NCBI RefSeq assembly: GCF_023845585.1
Contig: NZ_JAMQHS010000004.1
Coordinates: 248,001 to 312,000, forward strand
From: Clostridium sp. CMCC3677
GTDB taxonomy: Bacteria; Bacillota; Clostridia; Clostridiales; Clostridiaceae
Length of the DNA stretch: 64,000 nucleotides
Direction: 5' to 3'
A model generated the notes under the pieces. That model had not been told where the DNA came from, did no database searches, and saw only the letters and a list, made by a program, of their open reading frames with translations. Made by a program: the position numbers and the translations under genes. This document shows, piece after piece, positions 1-10,252 of this stretch (the first letter of the stretch is position 1; each line of letters begins with the position of its first letter).

Positions 1-446
1 AATCTTAAACAATGTGGAAGAAAATGATTATAGTGACCTTTACCTGCATCCATAAATATTAAATCAAAAGGTTCTTCTAATTTTTCTAAAACTTCAAGAC
101 AATCGCCTTGTTCTATTTTTATCTTATCTTCTAAATTAAATTTTTTCAAATTTAATTTAGCAAATTCTATCATTTTTTCATCTCTCTCAATTGTTATAAT
201 TTCTGGATTAGTTTTTGCAGCTTCATACATTAATATAGATGAAAAACCTATAGCTGTACCAAGTTCTAAAATTCTAAGTGGTTTTTTCATATTTACCATA
301 AACTCTAAAAATACCCCTGTTTCTTTTTGAACTATAGGAACAGCATTTTCTTTTGCAAAATCTTCTATTTCTTTTAATATTCCTTTTCTATCAGGAATTA
401 AACCTCTTATATAATCTTCCATATAATCATATGTAATTTTACTCAT
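1..446 (-). CDS. O-methyltransferase, class I SAM-dependent (3' end outside window)
   Basis: The 148 N-terminal codons lie in the window and the C-terminus runs off its left edge. The reading resembles the YrrM/caffeoyl-CoA O-methyltransferase family, cytosolic enzymes that move a methyl group from S-adenosylmethionine to a hydroxyl. Visible motifs are the SAM-binding glycine motif LELGTAIGFSS (about residues 60-70), the acidic ribose contact in TIERDE (about 85-90) and LIFMDAGKGHY (about 129-139), where this family usually has a metal-binding Asp. The ATG at 446 follows a GGAGGAT ribosome site at 451-457. mltG ends 20 bp upstream, so the two are probably cotranscribed, as is common in Firmicutes. 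The substrate cannot be told from sequence. Confidence 0.85.
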   Translation of the reverse strand, partial: MSKITYDYMEDYIRGLIPDRKGILKEIEDFAKENAVPIVQKETGVFLEFMVNMKKPLRILELGTAIGFSSILMYEAAKTNPEIITIERDEKMIEFAKLNLKKFNLEDKIKIEQGDCLEVLEKLEEPFDLIFMDAGKGHYNHFLPHCLR

Positions 447-465
447 TTAAATCCTCCATACTAAA

Positions 466-1494
466 CTAATATCCCAATTCTTCTTTTTTCTTTAAAAAAT
501 CATCATAACTATCAGTAAAATAATGATATCCATCTTCTTTTAATATATAAAACAAATAATTTGTTTCTTTAGGAAATAATGTAGCTCTTATAGATGCCTT
601 ACCTGGATTTGCTATTGGTCCTATTGGTAAGCCAACATATTTATATGTATTATATAAGGAGTTAACTTCCAAATGCTTATTTAATACTACATCTACATGA
701 TAACCAAGTCCATATATTACTGTGGCATCTAATTGCAATTTCATATTGTCTTTTAATCTATTATAAACAACAGAAGAAATTAAATCTCTATCATAATCAT
801 ATCTAGCTTCTTTTTCTATCATTGACGCAATAGTTATTAATTTTTCAATTTCATTGTCTTTTATGTCAATTCCATCTTCATTTTCAATTTCTACTAATAC
901 TTCTAAAAATCTATTAAACATTAAGTCAACTACTGATTCTGCATTAGAACCATTTTTAATAAAATATGTATCTGGATATAAGAACCCCTCTAAATTGTAT
1001 CTCTTATTAGAATCTTCTTTTATAAAACTTGGTAATTTATAACTCTTTATTGCATTTATAAAATCTTCTTTCGAACAAATTCCTTCTTCTTCAATTTTAG
1101 AAGATATTTGATCTATTGTATATCCTTCTGGAATTACTAATTTCTTAACATTTTTATTGTCTTCTTGATTGTTTAATGTATTTATTAATTGTGACAAATT
1201 AACATTAGAGTTAACTTCATATATCCCCTCTTGAAGATTCATGTCTTTTTTATTAAACATTAAATTAAGTTTTATAAAATACTTATTAGATAATTTATTT
1301 TCTCTATTTAACCTATCCAATATTGAATAAATTCCTTCGCCATGTCTAACTTCTATAGAAATTACATCTTCATTTCCCTTTAGAGGTTTTGATATACTCT
1401 TTTTATATGAAAATAATAATATAGCACATAAAACTATTAAAAAAAGACTTAAAGTTAATATGATGTTCTTTTTAAAGGATTTAAGCTTCTTCAT
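466..1494 (-). CDS. mltG: Endolytic murein transglycosylase MltG (YceG-like)
   Basis: 342 residues, the usual length for MltG, which cuts nascent peptidoglycan strands at the outer face of the membrane and releases them from the synthase. One membrane segment at about residues 11-30 follows a Lys-rich cytoplasmic tail. A LysM-like part is followed by the YceG domain with EGFLYPDTY (about 169-177) and TIASMIEKEA (about 221-230), which carries the catalytic Glu. The ATG at 1494 has a GGAGGAA site just upstream. It sits between typA and the O-methyltransferase gene. Recognition is firm from these family motifs. Confidence 0.93.
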   Translation of the reverse strand: MKKLKSFKKNIILTLSLFLIVLCAILLFSYKKSISKPLKGNEDVISIEVRHGEGIYSILDRLNRENKLSNKYFIKLNLMFNKKDMNLQEGIYEVNSNVNLSQLINTLNNQEDNKNVKKLVIPEGYTIDQISSKIEEEGICSKEDFINAIKSYKLPSFIKEDSNKRYNLEGFLYPDTYFIKNGSNAESVVDLMFNRFLEVLVEIENEDGIDIKDNEIEKLITIASMIEKEARYDYDRDLISSVVYNRLKDNMKLQLDATVIYGLGYHVDVVLNKHLEVNSLYNTYKYVGLPIGPIANPGKASIRATLFPKETNYLFYILKEDGYHYFTDSYDDFLKKKEELGY

Positions 1495-1514
1495 AAAGTT
1501 CCTCCGTAATATAT

Positions 1515-1550
1515 AATAAAGTAAATAGTCATAAGACCATTTACTTTATT
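1515..1550 (-). terminator. Inverted repeat between typA and mltG
   Basis: A 16-bp stem with one G-T pair (1515-1530 with 1535-1550) and a 4-nt loop lies 40 bp after the typA stop. The base of the stem is A/T only, so its U-rich strand could act as the terminator tail. It may only partly separate typA from mltG. Confidence 0.6.
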
Positions 1551-1590
1551 ATAATATCTTTTTATATTATTTTAAACATAAGAACTTATA

Positions 1591-3417
1591 TTATTTTTTA
1601 CTTCTGCTTACTAATTTCTTTCTTTCAGAACTACCTAATACAGTTTTTCTCATTCTTATATTCTTTGGTGTAACTTCTACTAATTCATCATCATTTATGA
1701 ATTCTAAACATTGTTCAAGCTTCATTTCTAATGGTGGAATTAATTTTACTGCTTCATCAGCACCTGAAGATCTTGTATTAGTAAGTTTTTTACCTTTACA
1801 GATATTAATATCTATATCCTCTGCTCTAGATGATACACCTACAACCATTCCTTCATATACTGGAAGACCTGATGTTATAAATAATTGTCCTCTTTCTTGA
1901 GCATTAAATAATCCATAAGCAATAGATTCTCCATCTCCAAATGAAACTATAGATCCTCTACTTCTAGTTGGAATTTCACCTTTATATCTATCATAGCTAT
2001 GGAATACATGGTTCATTATACCATTTCCCTTAGTATCAGTCATAAATTCATTTCTGAATCCAATTAATCCTCTTGCTGGAACTATAAATTCTAATCTTGT
2101 ATATCCGTTAACAGCTGATGTCATATTAACCATTTCAGCTTTTCTTGGTCCTAATTTTTCCATAACTGGTCCCATGAATTCTTCTGGAACATCAATTGTT
2201 AAATATTCCATCGGTTCTTCTTTATGACCATTTTCTTCTTTAAATATAACACTTGCTTTTGAAACTTGGAATTCATAACCTTCTCTTCTCATTGTTTCAA
2301 TAAGTACTGAAAGATGAAGTTCTCCTCTACCTGAAACTTCAAAGCAATCTGGTGTAAGTTCTGTTACTCTTAAACTTACGTTCGTTTCTAATTCTTTAAA
2401 TAATCTATCTCTTAAATGTCTTGATGTAACGAATTCTCCTTCTTTTCCTGCAAAAGGTGAATTGTTTACCATAAAGTTCATGCTAAGAGTTGGCTCATCT
2501 ATATTTACAAATGGTAAAGCTTCTGGATTTTGAGAATCTGCAATAGTTTCTCCTATGTTTGCATCAGTAACACCACTTACTGCAACTATATCTCCAAGTG
2601 CTGCTTCATCTGCTTCTATTCTTTTTAATCCATCATAAGTAAATACACTTGTTATCTTATAATTTGCTGTACTTCCATCAATTTTTACTAAGGCAACTGT
2701 TTGGTTTTTCTTCACTTTTCCTCTGTGAATCTTACCTATAGCAATTTTACCAACATATTCGTTTGTATCTAATGTAGTAACTAACATTTGTAATGGTTCG
2801 TCTATGTAACCTTCTGGTGCTTGAACATGTTCTATTATCTTTTCAAATAAAGGAATCATGTCATTGTTAGTATCCTCAACATTATTTCTAGCAAAACCTT
2901 CTCTAGCTGATGCATATATGATTGGGAAGTCTAATTGTTCATCATTTGCTCCTAATTCTAAGAATAAATCAAAAACTTCATCTATAACTTCTTCTGGTCT
3001 TGCATCTGGTTTATCTATTTTATTTATTACAACTATTGGTTTTAATCCTAATTCTAAAGCTTTCTTTAAAACGAACTTAGTTTGAGGCATAGGACCTTCA
3101 TATGAATCTACTACTAATAAAACCGAATCAACCATTTTCAATACACGTTCAACTTCTCCACCGAAATCCGCATGTCCTGGAGTATCTACTATATTTATCT
3201 TAATATCCTTATATTGTACTGCTGTATTTTTTGAAAGAATAGTGATTCCTCTTTCTTTTTCTAAATCATTTGAATCCATTACTCTTTCTTGTACTTTTTC
3301 ATTACTTCTAAAAACATGGCTTTGCTTTAATAGGGCATCTACTAAAGTTGTCTTACCATGGTCAACGTGAGCAATAATTGCTATATTTCTTATATCTTCT
3401 CTCTTTATTAGTTCCAT
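1591..3417 (-). CDS. typA: Ribosome-associated translational GTPase TypA/BipA
   Basis: 608 residues, full length for TypA/BipA, an EF-G-like GTPase that binds 70S ribosomes and assists 50S assembly and growth under stress. The GTPase domain is N-terminal: P-loop AHVDHGKTT (about 16-24), switch II DTPGHADF (about 78-85) and the NKID guanine-specificity motif (about 132-135). EF-G-like domains II, III and V follow, then the BipA-specific C-terminal domain with a basic tail. The ATG at 3417 follows TGGAGGAA. A terminator at 3506-3529 separates it from rnjA upstream, so it probably has its own promoter in 3418-3505. Confidence 0.97.
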   Translation of the reverse strand: MELIKREDIRNIAIIAHVDHGKTTLVDALLKQSHVFRSNEKVQERVMDSNDLEKERGITILSKNTAVQYKDIKINIVDTPGHADFGGEVERVLKMVDSVLLVVDSYEGPMPQTKFVLKKALELGLKPIVVINKIDKPDARPEEVIDEVFDLFLELGANDEQLDFPIIYASAREGFARNNVEDTNNDMIPLFEKIIEHVQAPEGYIDEPLQMLVTTLDTNEYVGKIAIGKIHRGKVKKNQTVALVKIDGSTANYKITSVFTYDGLKRIEADEAALGDIVAVSGVTDANIGETIADSQNPEALPFVNIDEPTLSMNFMVNNSPFAGKEGEFVTSRHLRDRLFKELETNVSLRVTELTPDCFEVSGRGELHLSVLIETMRREGYEFQVSKASVIFKEENGHKEEPMEYLTIDVPEEFMGPVMEKLGPRKAEMVNMTSAVNGYTRLEFIVPARGLIGFRNEFMTDTKGNGIMNHVFHSYDRYKGEIPTRSRGSIVSFGDGESIAYGLFNAQERGQLFITSGLPVYEGMVVGVSSRAEDIDINICKGKKLTNTRSSGADEAVKLIPPLEMKLEQCLEFINDDELVEVTPKNIRMRKTVLGSSERKKLVSRSKK

Positions 3418-3505
3418 GTAAATTCCTCCAAAAATAATTATTTAATGTATGGACAGTTTAATTTTTACTCTATGTAAACCTATAACTTTTTTTCTCCAAA
3501 AGAAA

Positions 3506-3529
3506 ATTGGATACAAAAAAGTATCCAAT
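3506..3529 (-). terminator. Intrinsic terminator of rnjA
   Basis: A perfect 9-bp stem (3506-3514 with 3521-3529) with a 6-nt loop is followed on the minus strand by TTTCTTTT. It lies about 85 bp past the rnjA stop. Confidence 0.8.
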
Positions 3530-3612
3530 CTTCTATAACCACTGTTTTTTATTTTAAACTGTTATTCTACAAAAGTCAACTCAATTATACACGATACTCT
3601 TTACCAATAATT

Positions 3613-5280
3613 TTAAATTTCCATAATTATTGGTAAAATCATTGGTTTTCTTTTTGTTTTTTCATAAAGAAGTTCTCTTAATTCATCTCTCATTCTAGAT
3701 TTCAATGTAGCCCAATCAGTAATATTCTTTTCTTCACAATCTTTTAAAACTTTTCTAACAAGTTCTTTTGCTTGATCCATAAGACCTTCTGATTCTCTTA
3801 CATATACAAATCCTCTTGAAATTATATCTGGACCTGCAATTACATTAGCAGTATGTCTTTCCATTGTAACTACAACAGTCAATATACCATCTTGTGATAG
3901 ATGTTTTCTATCTCTTAATACTATATTTCCAACATCTCCTACCCCTAATCCATCTACAAATACTTGCCCAGCTGAAACAGTACAGCTTTTCTTAATGCTC
4001 TTTCTTGTAACTTCTATTACATCACCATTTTCAGGTATTAAAAGATTTTTTTCTGAAAGTCCAAGACTTATAGCCAATTCTCCATGTTGCTTTAAGTGTC
4101 TATATTCTCCATGTACTGGAATAAAGAATCTTGGTTTTACTAGTCTTTGCATTAATTTTAATTCTTCTTGGCAAGCATGACCAGAAACATGTACTTTTTC
4201 TAAAGACTCATATATTACTTCAGCACCTTTTTTAAATAACTGATTAATAACTTTAGAAACTAGTTTTTCATTACCTGGAATTGGCGTTGCTGAAATAATT
4301 ACAGTATCACCTTCAATTATATTTATCTTTTTATGTTCAGATGCTGCCATTCTAGCTAATGCTGACATTGGCTCTCCTTGGCTTCCTGTTGTTATTATAA
4401 CAATTTTTTCATTTGGATATTTTGATATTTGATCTACAGATACAAATACATCTTTTTCTATAGTTAAATATCCTAATTCTATTGCAACTTGAACTATATT
4501 TTCCATACTTCTTCCAGATACCGCAACTTTTTTGCCATAAATTTGTGCTGCTGTTATGATTTGTTGAATTCTATGAACATTTGATGCAAATGTAGCAACT
4601 ATAATTCTGCCTTTCGCATTATCAAAAAGCCTAATAAAACTCTCACCCACTGTTTTTTCTGACATTGTATAACCTGGTCTTTCAACATTTGTTGAATCTG
4701 CTAACATTGCTAAAACGCCTTTTTTACCTAATTCTGCAAATCTTGCAAAATCCATTATTTCTCCATCAATTGGAGTATAATCGATTTTAAAATCCCCCGT
4801 ATGAAGTACCGCTCCAAGTGGTGTATGAACTGCAATTGCTACTGAATCTGCAATTGAGTGATTGGTTTTTATAAATTCTACTGAAACATTATTTAACTTT
4901 ATCGTATCTCTTGGCTTTATTGTAACTAATTCTGTAGTTGAAAGTAAACCGTGCTCTTTCAATTTTGTTTCAACGATTCCAAGAGTAAGTTTAGTACCAT
5001 AAATAGGAACATTAAGTTGTTTTAAAACGTAAGGTAATGCACCTATGTGGTCCTCATGCCCGTGTGTTAAAAATATTCCTCTAACTCTATCTTTGTTTTT
5101 AATAAGGTATGAAACATCCGGAATAACAATATCAATCCCAAACATATCGTCATCTGGGAATTTAAGTCCACAGTCAATTACTACGATATCTTCTTTATAT
5201 TCAATGGCTGTGATGTTCTTACCGATTTCATTTATACCACCTAAAGGAATAATTTTAACCTTAGCTCTTTCGTTTTTCAT
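3613..5280 (-). CDS. rnjA: Ribonuclease J
   Basis: 555 residues, the expected length of RNase J, a zinc-dependent endo/5'-3' exoribonuclease central to mRNA decay and rRNA processing in Firmicutes. The metallo-beta-lactamase core has the motif HGHEDH at about residues 73-78, preceded by GGINEIGKN (about 14-22). The beta-CASP domain includes TGSQGEPMSAL, and VHVSGHA gives a further metal-ligand motif. The ATG at 5280 has a strong AAGGAGGGG site. fur lies just upstream, 65 bp away. Whether this is RnjA or RnjB cannot be settled without the second paralogue, which is not in the window. Confidence 0.94.
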   Translation of the reverse strand: MKNERAKVKIIPLGGINEIGKNITAIEYKEDIVVIDCGLKFPDDDMFGIDIVIPDVSYLIKNKDRVRGIFLTHGHEDHIGALPYVLKQLNVPIYGTKLTLGIVETKLKEHGLLSTTELVTIKPRDTIKLNNVSVEFIKTNHSIADSVAIAVHTPLGAVLHTGDFKIDYTPIDGEIMDFARFAELGKKGVLAMLADSTNVERPGYTMSEKTVGESFIRLFDNAKGRIIVATFASNVHRIQQIITAAQIYGKKVAVSGRSMENIVQVAIELGYLTIEKDVFVSVDQISKYPNEKIVIITTGSQGEPMSALARMAASEHKKINIIEGDTVIISATPIPGNEKLVSKVINQLFKKGAEVIYESLEKVHVSGHACQEELKLMQRLVKPRFFIPVHGEYRHLKQHGELAISLGLSEKNLLIPENGDVIEVTRKSIKKSCTVSAGQVFVDGLGVGDVGNIVLRDRKHLSQDGILTVVVTMERHTANVIAGPDIISRGFVYVRESEGLMDQAKELVRKVLKDCEEKNITDWATLKSRMRDELRELLYEKTKRKPMILPIIMEI

Positions 5281-5344
5281 GTTTCCCCTCCTTCTTCTTT
5301 TAATATTTTATAATTAAAGACTTCTTAATTTATAAGAAATTCTT

Positions 5345-5809
5345 TTATTCATTTTTATTTTTTTCTTGACACTCTTCACATAATCCATAAAATTTAACAC
5401 TATGATCAGATATTTTAAATTTGTATTGTGTCTCTATTTGTGTTTCCAAATCCTCTAATAAATCATCTTCAACTTCTAAGACTTTATTACATATATTACA
5501 TACAAGATGATGATGTCTATGAGTTTCATTAGAGTGAACTAACTCGTATCTACTACAACCGTCATTCAATTCTAATCTGCATATTATACCTAATTCCTCT
5601 AAAAGAATAATAGTTCTATATACAGTTGCTAATCCTATTTCAGGACAACTTTTTTTAACTTCATCATATATTTCTTCTGCTGTTAAATGCTTTCCTTCTG
5701 TCTCAATAATGGCATTAACAATAGATCTTCTTTGCGCAGTTAATTTATACCCTTTTCTTTTTAAGTCTTCTTTCAAGGCATTCATATCTATTGAAGTTGA
5801 TTGCTCCAT
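5345..5809 (-). CDS. fur: Ferric uptake regulator, Fur family
   Basis: 154 residues. The N-terminal winged helix includes LTAEEIYDEV and the recognition stretch PEIGLATVYRTI (about 56-67). A His cluster THRHHHLVC follows, then CNIC (Cys104/Cys107) and GLCEEC (Cys144/Cys147), which make the structural zinc site. The THRHHHLVC segment and the DLLEDLE stretch resemble Bacillus Fur more than PerR or Zur, so iron is the likelier signal, though Zur or PerR activity is not excluded. The ATG at 5809 follows GTGAGGTG. It is the distal gene of the alaS-ireB-ruvX-DUF1292-fur series, a common clostridial order. Confidence 0.88.
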   Translation of the reverse strand: MEQSTSIDMNALKEDLKRKGYKLTAQRRSIVNAIIETEGKHLTAEEIYDEVKKSCPEIGLATVYRTIILLEELGIICRLELNDGCSRYELVHSNETHRHHHLVCNICNKVLEVEDDLLEDLETQIETQYKFKISDHSVKFYGLCEECQEKNKNE

Positions 5810-5852
5810 AATAACACCTCACTTTATAAAATATAAGTTAATTTATAAAATT

Positions 5853-6155
<303 letters not shown>

Positions 6156-6328
6156 TCACATAACTAATATAAACAATACTCTTAATTCTATAAGTTCAAG
6201 ATTTATTACTCTTTTAAAGTATATTAATTATATGCTTAAAGATATCCATTCTCAATTTTCATATTTTAATCATAACTCTATATGAAACCAAGAACTTTGT
6301 CTATATTAATCTGTTATAAATTTCAATA

Positions 6329-6742
6329 TTATTTAGATATTCTATCTAAATATCCTTGAAGTATGTATGTTGATGCCACCTTATCAACTATCTTTTTTCT
6401 CTTACTTCTTGAAAGATCTGCTTCAAGCATAGCTTTATGAGCTGCAACTGTTGTTAAACGTTCATCCCAAAATTCTACTTTTATATTTAAAGCTTCTTCT
6501 ACTAGTTTGCCCATTTCCATAGCTATTTCTCCTGATGGTCCTATTGTTCCATTCATGTTTTTAGGAAGTCCTATAACTATAGTTTCTACTTTATATTCAT
6601 CACAAATTTTTCTTAATTCTTCCATGTCTTTTTCTTTATTTGCTCTTCTTATTGTAGTTATACCTTGTGCTGTAAAGCCTAGTGGATCAGATATAGCTAC
6701 TCCTATAGTTTTTTTTCCTAAGTCTAAACCTAATATTCTCAA
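6329..6742 (-). CDS. ruvX: RuvX/YqgF, putative pre-16S rRNA nuclease
   Basis: 137 residues with the RNase H-like fold of Yqg[17 protein letters not shown] (about 4-19, first catalytic Asp), [14 protein letters not shown] (about 56-69), WDERLTT (second acidic site) and the C-terminal [14 protein letters not shown] (Asp). The family matures the 5' end of 16S rRNA and was earlier described as a Holliday-junction resolvase-like protein. The start is TTG at 6742, preceded by AAGAGGTG. An intrinsic terminator stands directly upstream (6765-6792), so its expression relative to ireB is probably set by read-through or by a separate promoter. Confidence 0.93.
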   Translation of the reverse strand: MRILGLDLGKKTIGVAISDPLGFTAQGITTIRRANKEKDMEELRKICDEYKVETIVIGLPKNMNGTIGPSGEIAMEMGKLVEEALNIKVEFWDERLTTVAAHKAMLEADLSRSKRKKIVDKVASTYILQGYLDRISK

Positions 6743-6756
6743 ATTAAAGCACCTCT

Positions 6757-6792
6757 TAAAAAATAAGAGCGCCCGCTAATACGGGCACTCTT
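6757..6792 (-). terminator. Terminator between ireB and ruvX
   Basis: Minus strand: an 11-bp stem with one G-U pair (6792-6782 with 6775-6765) and a 6-nt loop, then ATTTTTT. The stem begins on the last base of the ireB stop codon region, so termination and the end of ireB translation are tightly linked. Confidence 0.85.
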
Positions 6793-7049
6793 TACTTTAT
6801 CTCTAAATAAGATTTTATAACTTCTTCAAGTATTTCATCTCTTTCAAGCTTTCTTACTAAAGCTCTTGCTCCGTTGTAATTCGTAATGTAAGTAGGGTCT
6901 CCTGAAATTAAATATCCAACTAGTTGATTTATAGGATTATAACCCTTTTGTTGTAGTGAATCATAAACCTCTGTTAATATTGCTTTTGTTAAAGCTTCCT
7001 TAGTCTTGTTTAAATCAAATTGCATTGTATGTTCAATATTTTTACTCAT
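6792..7049 (-). CDS. ireB: IreB family regulatory phosphoprotein (UPF0297)
   Basis: 85 residues from MSKNIEHTMQFDLNKTKEAL to the end, the usual length for this family. In enterococci IreB is a substrate of the Ser/Thr kinase IreK and limits cephalosporin resistance. Thr residues near the N-terminus are candidate phosphosites. The conserved central part includes GYNPINQLVGYL and GDPTYITNYNGARALVRK. A reading 14 codons longer exists (from 7091), but only the ATG at 7049 matches the family start. The Shine-Dalgarno sequence AAGGGGGTG (7079-7071) is unusually far upstream, with a small hairpin in between. It lies downstream of alaS. Confidence 0.92.
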   Translation of the reverse strand: MSKNIEHTMQFDLNKTKEALTKAILTEVYDSLQQKGYNPINQLVGYLISGDPTYITNYNGARALVRKLERDEILEEVIKSYLEIK

Positions 7050-7055
7050 AAGATT

Positions 7056-7079
7056 GCTGCTCTTGCAGCTCACCCCCTT
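7056..7079 (-). promoter_or_regulatory. Ribosome site of ireB bridged by a hairpin
   Basis: AAGGGGGTG lies about 23 nt before the ATG at 7049. Between them GCTGC-AAGA-GCAGC (7069-7056) can fold into a 5-bp hairpin that would bring the spacing down to about 9 nt. Confidence 0.5.
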
Positions 7080-7241
7080 ACAATATATCAAAAAGAAACT
7101 ATTTCCATATATAGCATCACCATAATTATTATAAATTATTCATTTATTCACATATTAATGAAATATGATTCTTAATGACAAATTTATATTATATACAGTA
7201 TTCTTATATATTATTATAACCTATATTTATTAAAAAGTATA

Positions 7242-9881
7242 CTACTTTACTAAAGTTTCAACTATTTTATAAACAGAATCAAGTGCTTCACTTATTTTTT
7301 CTGGTAATTTACCTCCAGCTTGGGCCATATCTGGTCTTCCACCACCGCCTCCGCCAAGGATCGTTGCTGCTTCTTTAATTACTTTACCACAATGAGCTCC
7401 TTTTGATACTGCTTCTTTATCAGCCATAGCACATATTACAACTTTTCCATCTATTGAACTTGTAAGTAAAGTTAATGAATTATTAACTTTATCTCTAACT
7501 TTTTCACAAAGTCCTCTTAATGCCTCTCCATCAACATCTTTTAATCCATAAGTAACTATATTTATACCTTTAACATCTTTAGCTGAGTTAATTATATCAT
7601 TAATTTCCATTGAAGCAAATTTAGATTTTAAGTTAGTAATTTCTTTTTCTTTTTCTTTCATTTCTTTAGATTGTTGATCTAATTTACTTGTAATTTCTTT
7701 TTCTGAACATTTTAATTTTCCTGAAATTTGTTTTAATAATTCAGCTTTTTCATTTACTAATTTATATGCTTCCATTCCAGTTACAGCTTCTATTCTTCTT
7801 GTTCCAGCTGCTATTCCATTTTCAGATATTATTTTAAATAATCCAATTTTACCTGTATTATCTATATGAGTTCCCCCACATAATTCTTTAGAATATTCTC
7901 CAGCACATACTACTCTTACTTTTTCAGCATATTTATCATCAAATATACCTACAGCTCCTGAATTTTTAGCTTCTTGTAAGTCCATTTCTGTAGTATTAAC
8001 AGGTGTAACACTCATTATAGCTTCATTTACTAATTGTTCCACCTTTAATAATTCTTCTTCTTTTACACCTTCAAAATGAGAGAAGTCAAATCTTAATCTA
8101 TCAGCACTAACATATGAACCTGCTTGATGAACATGAGAACCTAATACTTTAACTAATGCTGCATCTAAAAGATGTGTAGCTGTATGATTTCTCTTTATAT
8201 TTTCTCTTCTAGCATTATCAACTTCTAATGTTACTTTATCTCCAACTTTAAGTTCTCCGCTTATAGCTTCAACAAAATGAATTATCTTGCCACCGATATT
8301 TTTCTTAGTATCTAAAACTTTGCCCTTAAAGTTTTCATTGTGTATTATACCTGTATCTCCTATTTGGCCACCCATTTCAGCATAGAAAGGAGTAACATCT
8401 GTAACTACAACAGCATTATTACCTTCTGTTATTGAATCTGTAAAATCTTCTCCATTAACTAAAGTTTTAACTTCAGCAATTAAGCTATCATTTTCATATC
8501 CATCAAAAGTAGTTTCAATTTCACCTGAGATTATATCTAATGTTTTTACATCTGTTCCCATATAATTAGAAGTTTTTCTTGCACTTCTAGCTCTTTCTCT
8601 TTGTTCCTTCATTTCTTCATGGAAACCGTCCTCATCAAGAGATAAGCCTTCATCTTCTAATATTTCTTTTGTAAGTTCCATTGGGAATCCAAAGGTGTCA
8701 TATAATTTAAATCCATCGGCACCTTTTAAAACTTTTTCATTGTTTTCTTTTAATTCGCTTATAAGATTATTTAGTATTTCCATACCAGAATCTAAAGTTT
8801 CTCTAAACTTATCTTCTTCTATTTTTATAACCTTTTTAATATACTCTTTTTTCGCTTCTAAATCTGGATACGCACTACTACAATCTCTAATAACTACATC
8901 ACATAAGTTACAAAGGAATGCATCTTTAATACCAAGAGTTTTTCCATGTCTTGCAGCTCTTCTAAGTAATCTTCTTAAAACATATCCTCTTCCTTCATTT
9001 GATGGCATAATGTCATCTGAAATCATGAAAGTTATTGATCTAATATGATCAGTTATAATTCTTAAAGACACATCAATTTTATTGTCTTCTCCATATTTAA
9101 CACTTGCAAGATTTCCAACTTCTTTTAATATATTTTCTAATGTATCAATTTCAAATATGCTATTTTTGTTTTGCATTACAACTGCAAGTCTTTCAAGACC
9201 CATTCCAGTATCTATATTAGTACTAGCTAATTTTTCATAATTACCTTTCCCATCACCATCAAATTGAGTGAATACAAGATTCCAAACTTCTATAATCTTA
9301 TCTGCATCACTAAGTTCTACAAACTCTTCTGAATTCGTTGGTACTTCATCAGTTCTGCTAAAATGAATTTCTGTACAAGGACCGCAAGGACCTGCGCCAT
9401 GTTCCCAAAAATTATCTTCTTTACCTAATCTAAATATATGAGATTTGTCTACATCAGTAAGAGTAGTCCAATATTCATATGCTTCATCATCATCTAAATA
9501 TATAGTTACATACAATTTTTCTTTAGGTAATTTTAAAATACCAGTTAAAAATTCCCAAGCCCATGGAATAATTTCTTTCTTAAAGTAATCTCCAAATGAA
9601 AAATTTCCAAGCATTTCAAAGAATGTACCATGTCTGCTTGTTATTCCTACATTATCAATATCACCTGTTCTAACACATTTTTGACAAGTAGTAATTCTCT
9701 TCTTAGGTGGTTCTTGTAAACCAGTAAAATACGGCTTTAATGGAGCCATACCAGCATTTATTAACAATAAGCTTTTATCATTTTGTGGAACTAAAGAAAA
9801 ACTTTCTAATTTTAAATGATCCTTACTTTCAAAAAATTTTAAATATGCATCTCTTAAATCATTTGTCTTTGTAAATTTCAT
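7242..9881 (-). CDS. alaS: Alanyl-tRNA synthetase
   Basis: 879 residues from [20 protein letters not shown], full length for bacterial AlaRS. The class II catalytic domain has [11 protein letters not shown] and CGPCTEIH. The editing domain carries [11 protein letters not shown] and, further on, CGGTH with its zinc-binding His/Cys. A coiled-coil (about 705-760) leads to the C-Ala domain with [17 protein letters not shown] reading 28 codons longer (9965) is rejected because GGAGGAAAAGTT stands right before the ATG at 9881. An alanine T-box in the leader controls it. ireB follows about 190 bp downstream. Confidence 0.97.
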   Translation of the reverse strand: MKFTKTNDLRDAYLKFFESKDHLKLESFSLVPQNDKSLLLINAGMAPLKPYFTGLQEPPKKRITTCQKCVRTGDIDNVGITSRHGTFFEMLGNFSFGDYFKKEIIPWAWEFLTGILKLPKEKLYVTIYLDDDEAYEYWTTLTDVDKSHIFRLGKEDNFWEHGAGPCGPCTEIHFSRTDEVPTNSEEFVELSDADKIIEVWNLVFTQFDGDGKGNYEKLASTNIDTGMGLERLAVVMQNKNSIFEIDTLENILKEVGNLASVKYGEDNKIDVSLRIITDHIRSITFMISDDIMPSNEGRGYVLRRLLRRAARHGKTLGIKDAFLCNLCDVVIRDCSSAYPDLEAKKEYIKKVIKIEEDKFRETLDSGMEILNNLISELKENNEKVLKGADGFKLYDTFGFPMELTKEILEDEGLSLDEDGFHEEMKEQRERARSARKTSNYMGTDVKTLDIISGEIETTFDGYENDSLIAEVKTLVNGEDFTDSITEGNNAVVVTDVTPFYAEMGGQIGDTGIIHNENFKGKVLDTKKNIGGKIIHFVEAISGELKVGDKVTLEVDNARRENIKRNHTATHLLDAALVKVLGSHVHQAGSYVSADRLRFDFSHFEGVKEEELLKVEQLVNEAIMSVTPVNTTEMDLQEAKNSGAVGIFDDKYAEKVRVVCAGEYSKELCGGTHIDNTGKIGLFKIISENGIAAGTRRIEAVTGMEAYKLVNEKAELLKQISGKLKCSEKEITSKLDQQSKEMKEKEKEITNLKSKFASMEINDIINSAKDVKGINIVTYGLKDVDGEALRGLCEKVRDKVNNSLTLLTSSIDGKVVICAMADKEAVSKGAHCGKVIKEAATILGGGGGGRPDMAQAGGKLPEKISEALDSVYKIVETLVK

Positions 9882-9962
9882 AACTTTTCCTCCATAAATA
9901 TGTATTTGTCTTTTTGATTTTATTAGATTTTCAAACTTAAAACATATGTATAATTTCATATA

Positions 9963-10185
9963 CAAAAAAAGCTCTCTCCCTTATAACAAAGGGACGAAAG
10001 CTATTATTTCCGCGGTACCACCCTAATTATGCATTAATAAATATTAATACATCACTTAGTAATTTATAGCTCCTAGGCAGCTTCGAAATATATAGTAAGA
10101 AGTTTGCACCATCCACTTCCTCTCTTAATATCCATATAAAATCTACTAATCCTAATCATCGCTTAATATTTTATTATTTCATCAA
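9963..10185 (-). promoter_or_regulatory. T-box riboswitch, alanine-specific, leader of alaS
   Basis: The conserved T-box antiterminator sequence AGGGTGGTACCGCGG is present (10024-10010). It is followed by a terminator stem AGCTTTCGTCCC / GGGAGAGAGCT (10003-9971) and seven T. Upstream, GATGGTGCAAAC fits the stem I distal loop and GAA-GCT-GCC fits the specifier loop, with GCU (alanine) at 10081-10079. Uncharged tRNA-Ala should bind here and allow read-through into alaS. The upstream boundary is approximate. Confidence 0.95.
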
Positions 10186-10252
10186 AAATTATATTTCATA
10201 TATATAATTATGTCAATATATAACTAAACTTCATTACTTAATGTGATAAAAA

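Noticed and set aside
854-1042. Plus-strand open frames inside minus-strand genes (here and in typA, rnjA, alaS, iscS, fabF and others)
   Set aside because: They mirror the codon pattern of the real genes, have no ribosome site and no recognisable domain.
5345-5809. PerR or Zur instead of Fur
   Set aside because: The THRHHHLVC segment and DLLEDLE part are closer to Bacillus Fur. Not excluded, only less likely.
9882-9965. N-terminal extension of AlaRS
   Set aside because: No ribosome site for the upstream ATG, a perfect one before the ATG at 9881, and the extension does not look like AlaRS.
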